Counted from the first letter of the stretch, positions 45,665 through 55,304 are shown. The stretch: 64,000 nt of DNA from DATLWN01 sp964492895 (GCA_964492895.1 CAZBLR010000005.1:34696-98695), one strand, 5' to 3'. A program made the numbers and translations. Notes: generated by a model from the sequence alone, not told the origin.

Positions 45665-46441
45665 GTGCTATATGTGGCTGTGCGTGCCGCACGCCGTGCG
45701 GGGGATATGATCGCCCGCGCCTTCGACGAGCGGGACAAGATGAATGTGCGCCAGAAAAGCGATCGCGATTATGTGACGGATGTCGACCAGCGGGCCGAGG
45801 CGGCGATCGTCCATGATATCCGCAAGCATTACCCGACGCATGGCATCATGGCCGAGGAGTCCGGCCGGACCAATCCCCAGGCCTCTGTGCAGTGGTATGT
45901 CGATCCGCTCGACGGTACGACGAATTTCGTGCACGGCTATCCCCATTTCGCAGTGTCGATCGCGGCCTGGAAGGACGGGCGCCCGCTGCTGGCGGTGGTG
46001 CACGATCCGATGCGCAATGAGACCTTCGAGGCCCAGAACGGCGGTGGGGCCTTCCTGAACCGCCGCCGCCTCAGGGTGACGGAGGAGACACGCGTGGCCC
46101 ATGCGCTGTTCGCCTCCGGGCTCCCTTCCTATCGCCGGGACCAGATCGACGTGTTTCAGCGACGTATGGATGCCTGCATGCGCGCCACCGAGGGCTATCG
46201 CCGCGGCGGCTCGGCGGCCCTGGATCTGGCCTACGTGGCCAGCGGCCGGCTCGATGCCTACTGGGAGGCCGGCCTCGGCGCCTGGGATATCGCGGCGGGC
46301 CTGCTCCTGGTGCAGGAGGCGGGCGGCATGGTCACGGATCTTGCGGGCGCCACCGTCGACCTGGCACGCGGCGACGTGCTGGCCACCAATGCGCAGCTGC
46401 ACCGGGCGTTCCTGGGTTTGCTGGCCGAAGGCAAGTCCTAG
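45665..46441 (+). CDS. suhB: Inositol-1-monophosphatase family protein SuhB
   Basis: A 258-residue Mg2+-dependent phosphatase; in E. coli SuhB also joins rRNA antitermination complexes. Metal-site motifs: MAEESG, the YVDPLDGTTNFVHGYPHF signature and EAGLGAWDIAAGLLLVQEAGG. It starts at GTG 45665 (VLYVAVRAARRAGDM), preceded by AACAGGAGTATCGAC. Divergent from the hybrid kinase over 157 bp, where I see no obvious regulatory site, and convergent with lptG with a 13-base gap. Confidence 0.93.
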   Translation: MLYVAVRAARRAGDMIARAFDERDKMNVRQKSDRDYVTDVDQRAEAAIVHDIRKHYPTHGIMAEESGRTNPQASVQWYVDPLDGTTNFVHGYPHFAVSIAAWKDGRPLLAVVHDPMRNETFEAQNGGGAFLNRRRLRVTEETRVAHALFASGLPSYRRDQIDVFQRRMDACMRATEGYRRGGSAALDLAYVASGRLDAYWEAGLGAWDIAAGLLLVQEAGGMVTDLAGATVDLARGDVLATNAQLHRAFLGLLAEGKS

Positions 46442-46454
46442 GCGGACATCGCCC

Positions 46455-47513
46455 CTATTTCTCTTCCTTGCGCAACAGCAGGAACACCGACAAGCCACCA
46501 AACGACAGGTTGGGAAGCCAGGCAGCGAAGGCGGCCGGCAGGCGGTCGCCGGTGGCCAGCAGGTTGCTGGTATCGCCGAAGATGTAGAAGACCAGGCCGA
46601 GGCAGATGGCGGCGGCCATGCCCCAGGATGCGGCGCTGACCCGGCTGCTCATGTGCATGCATAACGCCAGGGCCAGCACCACCATGATGACACAGGCCAG
46701 CGGGGCCGCCAGCTTGCGCTGGAAGGTGAAGATGTAGCCGGAGGCGTCCATGCCGGCCCGCTTCAGGTTCCGGGCGTATTCGCCGAGCTCCAGCAGCCCC
46801 ATCTGCCGCGGTTCGGGCGGGGATGCCGTTCCGGGGCCGATAGTGGAGGCGATGCGCATCGCCTTCTGGTGATCGAAGCGCAGTCCGCTGGCGCCGCCCG
46901 GGGCGCTGATGTCGACGTCCGACAGCACCCAGGCATGATCGGCATAGACGGCATCGGCGGCATCCAGGCGCTGCAGCCACCGGCCGTGGGCGTCGGTCTC
47001 GAGCATCATCAGCTTGAAGTGCTGGTCGCCGAGGGGCGTCAGGCGGAAGAAACGATACCCGTCATGCAGCCACTGCACGTCGCGGCTGGTTTCCGGCTGA
47101 TGGTGGATGTGTACGCGTTCGATGAAATCCAGGCGCGTGTTGGTGATCGGCGTGACCCACTGGCCGATGGCGAAGCTGATGACACCGGCGACGCCGGCGA
47201 CGGCCAGCAGTGGCGTCAGCACCTTGTTCAGACCCAGGCCGGCGGCCCTGAGCGCGGCCAGTTCATGGTGATGGGACAGCTCGGTCAGGAAGACGCTGCA
47301 GGCCAGCAGCACGATGACCGGCATGAAGCCGCTGATCATGAACGGGATCTTCAGCAGGATGTATTCGACCATCAGGGCACCGGTGAGGCCGTGGCCGAGG
47401 AAGCGCGCCTTGTCGAAGGCCTCGATGATGACGAAGATGCCGAGCAGCATGACCATCGTGGCCGCACCGCGCTGCAGGCAACCGGCGAATATCCAGCGGA
47501 AGACGATCGGCAT
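46455..47513 (-). CDS. lptG: LPS export system permease LptG
   Basis: A 352-residue inner-membrane component of the LptB2FG lipopolysaccharide exporter. Three N-terminal and three C-terminal helices flank a periplasmic beta-jellyroll-like region (about 125-255, e.g. DGYRFFRLTPLG). Helix 1 (FRWIFAGCLQRGAATMVMLLGIFVIIEAF) and the coupling segment LSHHHELAALRAAGLGL fit LptF/LptG; length and gene-end (FGDTSNLLATGDRLPAAFAAWLPN) favour LptG. lptF is not adjacent. Confidence 0.87.
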   Translation of the reverse strand: MPIVFRWIFAGCLQRGAATMVMLLGIFVIIEAFDKARFLGHGLTGALMVEYILLKIPFMISGFMPVIVLLACSVFLTELSHHHELAALRAAGLGLNKVLTPLLAVAGVAGVISFAIGQWVTPITNTRLDFIERVHIHHQPETSRDVQWLHDGYRFFRLTPLGDQHFKLMMLETDAHGRWLQRLDAADAVYADHAWVLSDVDISAPGGASGLRFDHQKAMRIASTIGPGTASPPEPRQMGLLELGEYARNLKRAGMDASGYIFTFQRKLAAPLACVIMVVLALALCMHMSSRVSAASWGMAAAICLGLVFYIFGDTSNLLATGDRLPAAFAAWLPNLSFGGLSVFLLLRKEEK

Positions 47514-47634
47514 GGGTCGATGCTAGCAGCAGGGAAGCGTTTGGGCGATGTGCCGGGATGGCTCGGAAACTGCACGTGCATCACCTGTTCGAGGTGTTAG
47601 ACTCAGCGCGTCCGATCAACGATGGGGGTGTTCG

Positions 47635-48738
47635 ATGCCTTGGAGTGATCCGAATCAGTCCAATAATCCCTGGGGGCGCCGCCCATCCGGATCGGGGCAG
47701 GTGCCGCCGAATCTCGATGAGGTGATCCGTCGCCTGCAGGAACGCCTGTCCGCCATGCTGGGCGGTGGCGGCGGCGACGGCTCGGGAGGCCCGGGCGGCG
47801 GGGGCCGTTTCGGCAAGGTGCTGCTGCCGTTCGGCCTGGGCATCCTGCTGTTGTTGTGGCTGGCCTCCGGGCTCTACGTCGTGGGCGCCGATGAGCAGGC
47901 CGTCGTATTGCGGTTCGGCCAGCATGTGGCCACCAAGGGCCCTGGCCTGAACTGGCATATGCCCTATCCGATCGAGACGGTCGAGAAGGCGCCGGTCACG
48001 CGTATCCAGCGCCTGGAGATCGGATTCCGTCGCATGGGTGACGGCTCCACGCGCAATGTGCCCCAGGAAGCCCAGATGCTGACCATGGACGAGAATATCG
48101 TCGACATCTCGTTTATCGTGCAGTACCGGATTCGTGACGTCGGCGATTACCTGTTCAATATCGTGAACGGCCCGATCACCGTGCGTGATGCGGCGGAGAG
48201 CGCCATGCGCGAGGTGATCGGACGTACCAAAATCGACGATGTGCTGACCAACAAGAAGGCCGAGGTCGAGGTGGAAACGCAAAAGCTGTTGCAGAGTATC
48301 CTCGATAACTACAAGGCCGGCATATCGGTGGCGACGGTGAAGCTCCAGAACGTGCAGCCGCCGGAACGCGTGATCAAGGACTTCAAGGATGTGGCATCGG
48401 CCCGCGAGGATAAGGAGCGCACCAAGAACGAGGCGGAAACCTATGCCAACGATATCCTGCCCAAGGCGAACGGCGATGCGGCGAAGCAGGTGCTGGATGC
48501 CGAGGCCTATGCCAAGGCGGTGGTGGCCCGCGCCATCGGCGAGTCCGACCGCTTCGTCAGCCAGCTCGATGCCTATCGCAAGGCCCCGCTGGTGACCCGC
48601 AAGCGCCTGTATCTGGAAACGATGCAGGATGTACTGTCCAACGCGGACAAGGTCATCGTGGATTCCAGTGTGGCGAAGCGCATCCTGCCGTACCTGCCGA
48701 TCGACAAGTCCACGGGCAAGGTGGAGGTGAAACAATGA
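47635..48738 (+). CDS. hflK: FtsH protease modulator HflK
   Basis: A 367-residue SPFH-family membrane protein that forms a cage around FtsH with HflC. The Gly/Asp-rich cytoplasmic N terminus (MPWSDPNQSNNPWGRR, GGGGGDGSGGPGGGG) precedes one transmembrane helix (LLPFGLGILLLLWLASGLYVV); the SPFH domain begins ADEQAVVLRFGQHV and a coiled-coil region follows. I chose ATG 47635 over a longer upstream frame. The stop overlaps hflC (ATGA). Confidence 0.95.
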   Translation: MPWSDPNQSNNPWGRRPSGSGQVPPNLDEVIRRLQERLSAMLGGGGGDGSGGPGGGGRFGKVLLPFGLGILLLLWLASGLYVVGADEQAVVLRFGQHVATKGPGLNWHMPYPIETVEKAPVTRIQRLEIGFRRMGDGSTRNVPQEAQMLTMDENIVDISFIVQYRIRDVGDYLFNIVNGPITVRDAAESAMREVIGRTKIDDVLTNKKAEVEVETQKLLQSILDNYKAGISVATVKLQNVQPPERVIKDFKDVASAREDKERTKNEAETYANDILPKANGDAAKQVLDAEAYAKAVVARAIGESDRFVSQLDAYRKAPLVTRKRLYLETMQDVLSNADKVIVDSSVAKRILPYLPIDKSTGKVEVKQ

Positions 48739-49622
48739 GCCCCAAGCAGAGTCTCGCATTGATTGTTCTGGCGGTGGCGGCGTTGATCGCCTCGATGTCG
48801 ACCTTCGTGGTGGACCAGCGCGAGCAGGCCCTGGTGCTGCAGTTCGGCAAGCCGATCGGTGTGGTCAAGGATGCCGGCCTGCACTTCAAGTGGCCGTGGC
48901 AGAGCGTGTCCGATTTCGATAACCGGCTGCTGTTTAGCGATACCGTGCCCAATGAAGTCATCACCATGGACAAGAAGGCCCTGCTGGTCGACAACTATAC
49001 GCGCTGGCGCATCGTCGATCCCCTGCGCGTGTATCAGGTTGCCGGCACGCAGAGCGGGGTCGAGGCGCGCATGGAGGACGTGGTGCGCGGCAAGATGCGT
49101 GAGGTGCTGGGCCAGAATACCATGACGCAGATCGTGACCGGTGGCCAGTCGGCCAACTTGCGCAACGAGTTGATGCGGGAGATCACCAGTGAGGCGAATG
49201 CCGGTGTCAAGGATCTCGGCATCCAGGTGGTCGATGTAAGGATCAAGCGCGTGGACCTGCCCAAGGAGAACTCGGATGCAGTGTTCAAGCGCATGCAGGC
49301 CGAGCGCCAGCGTATCGCCATGCAGTACCGCTCCGAGGGCGAAGAGCTGGCCAGGGAGATCCGTGCCGAGGCCGACAAGAAACGCAAGGTGATCCTGGCG
49401 GATGCCTACGAGAAGGCCCAGATCATCCGCGGCAAGGCCGATGCCCAGGCGACGCTGATCTATGCCAAGGCCCACAAGCAGGACCCCCAGTTCTATGCCT
49501 TCATGCGCTCCCTGCAGGCCTATCGCGACTCGATCGGGAAGGGTACGCGTCTGGTGATCACGCCGGATTCGGAATTCTTCAAGTTCTTCGAACATTCCGG
49601 GGTGTCTGGCGGCAAGAAATAA
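48735..49622 (+). CDS. hflC: FtsH protease modulator HflC
   Basis: A 295-residue partner of HflK: N-terminal membrane anchor (LALIVLAVAALIASMSTFVV), then the SPFH domain (DQREQALVLQFGKPIGVV; NRLLFSDTVPNEVITMDKKAL) and a C-terminal helical region with AHKQDPQFYAFMRSLQAYRDS. Its translation is coupled to hflK. Confidence 0.95.
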   Translation: MSPKQSLALIVLAVAALIASMSTFVVDQREQALVLQFGKPIGVVKDAGLHFKWPWQSVSDFDNRLLFSDTVPNEVITMDKKALLVDNYTRWRIVDPLRVYQVAGTQSGVEARMEDVVRGKMREVLGQNTMTQIVTGGQSANLRNELMREITSEANAGVKDLGIQVVDVRIKRVDLPKENSDAVFKRMQAERQRIAMQYRSEGEELAREIRAEADKKRKVILADAYEKAQIIRGKADAQATLIYAKAHKQDPQFYAFMRSLQAYRDSIGKGTRLVITPDSEFFKFFEHSGVSGGKK

Positions 49623-49641
49623 GGCTACAGGGGCTTAGCCT

Positions 49642-49833
49642 GTGCAGGACCTGTGGATCGCGTTCGGATTGGTGCTGGTGATCGAGGGGGCGCTGTACGC
49701 GCTGTTCCCGCAGCACATGATCGATCTGATGCGTCGCCTGCCATCGATACCGCCGGCGGTGCTGCGCCTGATGGGATTGACGGCGGTGGGGCTGGGCTGG
49801 TTGATCGTCTGGTTGCTGCGCGGCAGCAGCTGA
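49642..49833 (+). CDS. DUF2065 small membrane protein (YjeT-like)
   Basis: A 63-residue protein from a GTG start, with two hydrophobic helices (LWIAFGLVLVIEGALYALFP; LMGLTAVGLGWLIVWLLRG) joined by a MIDLMRRLPSIPPAVLR loop. This matches DUF2065 proteins found just after hflC in many proteobacteria. Function unknown. In E. coli-like genomes purA follows; here a minus-strand cNMP-binding gene does. Confidence 0.85.
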   Translation: MQDLWIAFGLVLVIEGALYALFPQHMIDLMRRLPSIPPAVLRLMGLTAVGLGWLIVWLLRGSS

Positions 49834-49837
49834 CGGG

Positions 49838-50788
49838 TTATTCGGCCGGCTTGTCGTCGGCCTTTTGTTGCTGTTCGATCGGCGGCAGCGTGTCCGTGGT
49901 GCGCGCCTTCGCCTCGTCATCGCCCATGACGTTGCGCATGGCCTCCAGGCTGTGCTGCAGCTTGCGCTGCACGCAGGCATAGAGGGAAAACCCGAAATCG
50001 GAATAGCGTTTGCGCCAGGCCTGCACGGAATCGGTGCTGATGGCCATCAGCCGCAGCTGTGAGGTGGCGATCACGGTCGCGGCATGCGGACGGCCGGTGA
50101 TGACCGAGATCTCGCCCACCTCGTCGCCGCTGCCGATGCGGGCGAACACGATGCGCTTCTTGGCATCGTGCGGATGCCGGATCGAGGCCTCGGCCTCGCC
50201 GCCGAGCACCAGGAACATGTAGCGCGTATCCGAGTCCCCCTCCTGGATCAGGGTTTCTCCGGGATCCAGGGAGATGAACTGGCCGTTGTAGAGAATGACC
50301 TCGCGTACGGACTGCGGCAGTGTCGAGAACACGGGATTCACGGCCAGCGCCGTGGCCGCGGAACGGCGCTCGGCCAGCTGGGTCAGCGAGCGCTGGAAAC
50401 GCTCGTTGGTCTTCATCAGTTCGCGGATGTGCTGGCCGTCGATCTGGTAGAGCGTCGTCGGCTCCACGGTGCGCACGCCGGCGCCGGCCGGCGCGTTATA
50501 CAGCACGGAGGCCTCGCCGAAGATCTCCCCGGGCGTGATCGATCCGACCTGGTACACATCGTCGCCGTGCCGCTTGTTGACCATCAGCATGCCGGTGCGC
50601 ACGAAGTACAGGTAATGTGGCTGCTGTCCCTCGATCATCACGGGGATGTCGGCTGCCATCTCCATGGTGCTGGCGACGGAGCGCAGGAAATGGATTTCGT
50701 CCGGATACAGGACCGCGAGCGCCGGGAAAGTCCGGGCGTCGAAATCGGCATTTTCTTCAATTTCGTCAGTATTGAAACGCTCTTCCAT
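49838..50788 (-). CDS. Tandem cyclic-nucleotide-binding-domain protein without output domain
   Basis: A 316-residue soluble protein with two cNMP-binding beta-barrels: the first with phosphate-cassette-like GEIFGEASVLYNAPAGAGV (about residues 85-110), the second with GDEVGEISVITGRPHAATV (about 220-240). Neither cassette has the full canonical R-x-A pattern of CAP, so ligand binding is uncertain. The C-terminal helix region (FSLYACVQRKLQHSLEAMRNVMG) has no DNA-binding, kinase or channel domain. I chose ATG 50788; a TTG 36 bases upstream is possible. Divergent from mutM. Confidence 0.8.
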   Translation of the reverse strand: MEERFNTDEIEENADFDARTFPALAVLYPDEIHFLRSVASTMEMAADIPVMIEGQQPHYLYFVRTGMLMVNKRHGDDVYQVGSITPGEIFGEASVLYNAPAGAGVRTVEPTTLYQIDGQHIRELMKTNERFQRSLTQLAERRSAATALAVNPVFSTLPQSVREVILYNGQFISLDPGETLIQEGDSDTRYMFLVLGGEAEASIRHPHDAKKRIVFARIGSGDEVGEISVITGRPHAATVIATSQLRLMAISTDSVQAWRKRYSDFGFSLYACVQRKLQHSLEAMRNVMGDDEAKARTTDTLPPIEQQQKADDKPAE

Positions 50789-50863
50789 CCCCGCCAGTAT
50801 GAATGCTTGCGTATGGTGCCGCAAGCAACAGCGCTTTTTTCCCGTTCAGAAACGGAGGCTTGG

Positions 50864-51685
50864 TTGCCTGAGCTGCCTGAAGTCGAGGTGGTCCGGACCG
50901 GACTGGATTCCCTGATCCGGAATCAGCGCATCCGTGAGGTGCAGCTTCACCGTCCTGCGCTGCGCTACCCGTTGCCGGACGGGATGGCCGAGCGGCTGCA
51001 GGGACGGACGGTGGAGGCGGTCGAACGCAGGGGCAAGTATCTGCTGTTCCGTCTAGACGCCGATGTGCTGCTGGCCTGGCACCTCGGCATGACAGGGCAG
51101 TTCCACGTGCTGCCGGCCGCCAGCCCGGCGGGGCGACACGAGCATGTGGTGATCGTATTCGACGAAGGACTGACGCTGCGCTACCGCGACGCGCGCCGCT
51201 TCGGCTATGCGGGCCTGTTCGATGCCCGCGATTGGCAGCAGCACCCCTGGTTCGCCGGGCTCGGTCCGGAGCCGCTGGGCGGGGACTTCGACGGCGCTTA
51301 CCTGCTCGGACGCTGCCGCTCCCGGGCGGCGCCGGTCAAGCAGGTGCTGATGGATGCGTCGGTGGTGGTCGGTGTCGGCAATATCTATGCCTGCGAGGCG
51401 CTGTTCCGGGCCGGCATCGATCCCTTCCGGCCGGCACGCCGCCTGAAGGCGGCGCAGGCCGCGTCCCTGGCGGCAGCGGTCAGGGCGGTGCTGACCGAGG
51501 CCATCGCCGCCGGCGGCAGCACGATCAGCGATTTCGTGCGTGCCGACGGCCGCCCCGGATACTTCCGGCATGCCTTCCGGGTGTACCAGCGCCAGGGCCA
51601 GCCCTGCGTACGCTGCGGCGCTGCGGTCTGCCGACGCATGCAGGCCGGGCGCAGCACCTTCTACTGTCGCGGCTGCCAGCATTGA
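50864..51685 (+). CDS. mutM: Formamidopyrimidine-DNA glycosylase
   Basis: Base-excision repair glycosylase/AP lyase for 8-oxoguanine. The enzyme must begin with Met then Pro as the catalytic nucleophile, which fixes the start at TTG 50864 (then PELPEVEVVRTGL), with GGAGG five bases upstream. 273 residues. The helix-two-turn-helix (DASVVVGVGNIYACEALFRAGIDP) and C-terminal zinc finger (CVRCGAAVCRRMQAGRSTFYCRGC) are complete. It stands alone between a divergent gene and argS. Confidence 0.95.
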   Translation: MPELPEVEVVRTGLDSLIRNQRIREVQLHRPALRYPLPDGMAERLQGRTVEAVERRGKYLLFRLDADVLLAWHLGMTGQFHVLPAASPAGRHEHVVIVFDEGLTLRYRDARRFGYAGLFDARDWQQHPWFAGLGPEPLGGDFDGAYLLGRCRSRAAPVKQVLMDASVVVGVGNIYACEALFRAGIDPFRPARRLKAAQAASLAAAVRAVLTEAIAAGGSTISDFVRADGRPGYFRHAFRVYQRQGQPCVRCGAAVCRRMQAGRSTFYCRGCQH

Positions 51686-51790
51686 TGGGCCTGGTTCCGG
51701 ATGCCGGACGCTGGCGTTTCGGCCATTGAAGTTGGTGTGAACAGGTCCCTTATGTGTAGGATGCGCCACTGATTTGATGCGGGAGGTCAC

Positions 51791-53497
51791 GTGAAGACCC
51801 AGTTGGAAGCGGCGCTGAAGCAGGCGGTGGACGCCATCGTGTCCGAGCGTCAGCAGCAGGCCGATATCCCGGTGCGGCTGACGCGCCCGAAATCGCAGGA
51901 TCATGGCGATTACGCCGCCAACGTGGCCATGCCCCTGGCCGGGCTGCTGGGGACCAGGCCGCACACGGTGGCCGAAATGATCCTGGCGCGGGTGGCGTGG
52001 CCTGCGGCCGTCGAGACGGCCGAGATCGCCGGGCCGGGGTTCATCAACATCCGCCTGCGCCACGACTCCGAGTTCGACATTGTGCGCCGCGTCATGCAGG
52101 AAAAGGAACGCTTCGGCTGGCGTGAGCCCCGGCAGGACGGGGTGCGGACCTGTCTCGAGTTCGTATCCGCCAACCCGACCGGGCCGATGCACGTCGGTCA
52201 TGGCCGCGGTGCCGTGGTCGGCGATGCCATCGGGCGTATCCTGGCCTCCCAGGGCGCCGAACTGCACCGTGAGTACTACATCAACGACGCCGGCGCCCAG
52301 GTGGGGGTGCTGGCCGATTCGGTGTGGCTGCGCATGCGCGAGCTGCAGGGCGAGCAGGTGGTCTTTCCGGATTCGGCCTACCCGGGTGAATATGTGGTGG
52401 ATATCGCCCGCGAGATCCTGACCGGGGAGGATTTCTCGGCCCTGGCCCAACTGCCGGAGGCCGAACGCCGCCAGCGCCTCGGGCGCGAGGCCGTGGCGGC
52501 CAACATGGCGGCCATCCGTTCGGACCTCGCGGCGCTGGGCATCCAGTTCGATCACTTCTTTTCGGAGCTGGAATTGCACGGTTCCGGACGCATCGCCGCC
52601 CTGATCGGGCATCTGCGCGCCCAGGACCTGGTGTACGAGGGCGTATTGCCGCCGCCGAAGGGCAAGGAGGTCGACGACTACGTGGCCGAGCCGCAGCTGC
52701 TGTTCCGCACCACCCGTTTCGGCGACGACGTGGACCGGCCGCTCATGAAGCAGGACGGATCGCCGACGTATTTCGCCGCCGACATCGCCTATCACATGGA
52801 CAAGCATGATCGGGGCTTCGGGCACATGATCGACGTCTGGGGCGCCGACCATGGCGGCTATGTGGCGCGGGTGCAGGCGGCGATGAAGGCCCTGACCGGC
52901 AAGCCGGCCATGCCCGAGGTGGTGCTGGTGCAGATGGTCAACCTGACGCGCGGCGGCGAGCAGGTGCGGATGTCCAAGCGTGCCGGCACCTTCGTGACCC
53001 TGCGCGAGGTGGTCGACGAGACGGGCGCCGATGCGGTGCGCTTCAACTTCCTGACCCGGCGCTCGGAAAGCCAGCTCGATTTCGACCTGGAAGCCGCCAA
53101 GCAACAGAACGACGAGAACCCCGTCTACTACGTGCAGTACGCGCATGCCCGGGTCTGTGCCATTTTGCGCAAAGCGGCCGAGGCGCAGCTGCGCGAGGCG
53201 GAGCCGGAGGATGTGGACCTGGCCAGGCTGCGCGCCGACGAGGAGATCGCCCTGATCAAGGACCTGTTGCAGTTTCCGGAGATGCTGCACCAGGCGGCCG
53301 AACGCCTGGAACCCTACCGGCTGGCCGTCTACCTGATGCAGCTGGCGGCCGATTTGCACACGTTCTACCACAAGCACCGGGTCATCCAGGACGACGAGGC
53401 CCTGACCCAGGCCCGGCTGCTGCTGGTCAAGGCGGTGGGGCAGACCGTGCGCAACGGCCTGATGCTGCTCGGCGTCTCCGCCCCGGAGCGCATGTAG
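51791..53497 (+). CDS. argS: Arginine--tRNA ligase
   Basis: A class I synthetase that charges tRNA-Arg, 568 residues, from a GTG start after GGGAGGTCAC. An N-terminal tRNA D-loop-recognition domain precedes the HIGH-like motif SANPTGPMHVGHGRG; the KMSKS-like site is VRMSKRAGTF, and a DALR anticodon domain with YVQYAHARVCAILRK ends the protein. The next gene starts right after the stop. Confidence 0.96.
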   Translation: MKTQLEAALKQAVDAIVSERQQQADIPVRLTRPKSQDHGDYAANVAMPLAGLLGTRPHTVAEMILARVAWPAAVETAEIAGPGFINIRLRHDSEFDIVRRVMQEKERFGWREPRQDGVRTCLEFVSANPTGPMHVGHGRGAVVGDAIGRILASQGAELHREYYINDAGAQVGVLADSVWLRMRELQGEQVVFPDSAYPGEYVVDIAREILTGEDFSALAQLPEAERRQRLGREAVAANMAAIRSDLAALGIQFDHFFSELELHGSGRIAALIGHLRAQDLVYEGVLPPPKGKEVDDYVAEPQLLFRTTRFGDDVDRPLMKQDGSPTYFAADIAYHMDKHDRGFGHMIDVWGADHGGYVARVQAAMKALTGKPAMPEVVLVQMVNLTRGGEQVRMSKRAGTFVTLREVVDETGADAVRFNFLTRRSESQLDFDLEAAKQQNDENPVYYVQYAHARVCAILRKAAEAQLREAEPEDVDLARLRADEEIALIKDLLQFPEMLHQAAERLEPYRLAVYLMQLAADLHTFYHKHRVIQDDEALTQARLLLVKAVGQTVRNGLMLLGVSAPERM

Positions 53498-54325
53498 GTG
53501 GCCGACCGGGACTTCGCCCAGCTGCAGGCCACGGTCAAGCCTGATGCCCCCGGCCCAGCCGGCGTAACGGGGCTGCGTTCGGCGTTGCTGGTCCTCGGCA
53601 TCCTTTCGGTCGTCATCATGGCCTTCGTCGGCGGCTACTGGCTCGGAAGCCGGCAGGGGCACGATGCGGCCCAGGCGGCTGCCAGGGCCCGCCTGCAGGC
53701 CCAGCTGGAGGCGCAGCAGAAGGAGCTGCAGGCGCTGCGCCAGCAGGCCAAGAAGGATCAGGCGAAGGCCCCGTCCGACAACTCGCCGACCATGGAGGTC
53801 GGTGATCTGACCTTCTACACGGACCTGCCGAAGCAGTCGGTCAAGCCCCAGCCGCTGGCACAGCCGCTGACCTCCCCGGACATGCCGTCACCGCCGCCAC
53901 CCGCATCACCAGCATCTCCGCCGGCATCGTCCACTGCGTCATCCTCGGCGCCTTCCCCGGCCCCGGCACCCAAGCCGGCCCCGGCCCCCGCGCCGCCGGC
54001 CGCGACGGGAAGCGCCAAGATGGTGCAGTCCATCATCCAGCGCGAACTGAACCGCACGCCGGCCCCGGCACAGCCTGCCGGCGGCGGGGCCTATTACGTG
54101 CAGGTGGCCGCGTTCCGGAATGCGAAGGATGCGGCCGGCATCCGGCAGCGCCTGCAGGGGGCCGGATTCGCCAGCCGCGTCCGGCGCGTGGATCTCCCCG
54201 ACCGGGGCACCTGGTACCGGCTTCAGGTCGGACCGTATGCATCCCGCGCTGCCGCCGATGCGGCGCGGGCCGAGCTGGCAAGCAAGCAGCACCAGAACGG
54301 AATCGTGGTTCGTGACGGCGGCTGA
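53498..54325 (+). CDS. SPOR-domain protein (FtsN-like)
   Basis: A 275-residue bitopic protein: short cytoplasmic N terminus, one transmembrane helix (SALLVLGILSVVIMAFVGGYWLG, about 28-50), a coiled stretch (RLQAQLEAQQKELQALRQQAKK), a Pro/Ala/Ser-rich linker (about 125-170), and a C-terminal SPOR domain (AYYVQVAAFRNAKDAAGIRQRL, WYRLQVGPYASRAAADAA) that binds denuded glycan at the division septum. The GTG start abuts the argS stop; argS-SPOR (ftsN) adjacency is common in gammaproteobacteria. Whether it is the true FtsN is not settled, as the essential FtsN segment is not recognisable. Confidence 0.85.
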   Translation: MADRDFAQLQATVKPDAPGPAGVTGLRSALLVLGILSVVIMAFVGGYWLGSRQGHDAAQAAARARLQAQLEAQQKELQALRQQAKKDQAKAPSDNSPTMEVGDLTFYTDLPKQSVKPQPLAQPLTSPDMPSPPPPASPASPPASSTASSSAPSPAPAPKPAPAPAPPAATGSAKMVQSIIQRELNRTPAPAQPAGGGAYYVQVAAFRNAKDAAGIRQRLQGAGFASRVRRVDLPDRGTWYRLQVGPYASRAAADAARAELASKQHQNGIVVRDGG

Positions 54326-55304
54326 CGCCCGCCTGGGCCTGGCACGGCGCTGGCTCGACGGCCACCTCACTGAAGGCAGCAGCATCGCCCCCCTGGCCGG
54401 GGATGCTTCGTTCCGGCGTTACTTCCGGGTCCGGCAGGGGGATCGGAGCTGGGTGTTGATGGATGCGCCTCCCGGCAAGGAGGACGTGGGGCCGTTCCTT
54501 TCCGTGCGCCACTGGATGGAGGCGGCGGGCCTGCGCGTGCCGACATTGCAGGCGGAGGACCGCCAGGCCGGCTTCCTGCTGCTCGCCGATTTCGGAGACG
54601 AGACATGGGCGGCGGCGCTGAAGCGGGGCATGGCGCTAGCGCCGATGATGGCGGATGCGCTGCGCCAGCTGCACCTGCTGCAGGCTGCGGGCGACACGGA
54701 TCGCCTGCCCGTGTTCGATGCGGCGCGCATGCATCGCGAGGCCGACCTGTACCTGGACTGGTACCTACCCCGGGTGGCGGGGGGGAAAGTGGATGACGCA
54801 TTGCGCCACGCATTTCATGCGGTGCTGGCGCCGCTCGTGGACGAGATCGCGGCCCTGCCAAAGGCGCCGGTGCACCTGGATTACCACAGCCGCAACCTGA
54901 TGCTGCCCCCGGACGGTTTGCCGCTCGGGATCATCGATTTCCAGGATGCCGTGCGGGGGCCGGTGACCTACGACCTGGCCTCGCTGCTGTACGACTGCTA
55001 CCAGGACTATCCGGAGGCCGAGCGGCGGCGCTGGAGTGTGCGCTTCTTCGCCGGGCTTCCCGAGGCCTTGCGTGAGGCGTTTGGCGGGGACGGGGAGCGC
55101 TGGCACCGGGCCGTACGGCTGACCGCCTTCCAGCGCCATATCAAGGCCATCGGCATCTTCGCGCGCCTGGCGTATCGCGACGGCAAGCGCCGGTTCCTCG
55201 ATGAGATCCCGCTGACCCGCAAGCATGTTTGGGAGGAGGTGCGGGCGCTGGGCCTGGCCGCGCCGCCCGGTCTGGACGGCGACGGGGATGGCCGCGGAGC
55301 TTAG
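54312..55304 (+). CDS. amgK: N-acetylmuramate/N-acetylglucosamine kinase, AmgK-like
   Basis: A 330-residue aminoglycoside-phosphotransferase-fold kinase. The catalytic HLDYHSRNLML loop and IDFQDAVRGPVTYDLASLLYDCYQ match AmgK, which phosphorylates the anomeric carbon of MurNAc for cell-wall recycling; the N-terminal LAGDASFRRYFRV also fits. The next enzyme, MurU, is encoded at 15007-15693 rather than next door. It begins with GTG 54312, overlapping the SPOR gene, and its stop overlaps the convergent hemerythrin gene by four bases. Confidence 0.83.
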   Translation: MTAADARLGLARRWLDGHLTEGSSIAPLAGDASFRRYFRVRQGDRSWVLMDAPPGKEDVGPFLSVRHWMEAAGLRVPTLQAEDRQAGFLLLADFGDETWAAALKRGMALAPMMADALRQLHLLQAAGDTDRLPVFDAARMHREADLYLDWYLPRVAGGKVDDALRHAFHAVLAPLVDEIAALPKAPVHLDYHSRNLMLPPDGLPLGIIDFQDAVRGPVTYDLASLLYDCYQDYPEAERRRWSVRFFAGLPEALREAFGGDGERWHRAVRLTAFQRHIKAIGIFARLAYRDGKRRFLDEIPLTRKHVWEEVRALGLAAPPGLDGDGDGRGA

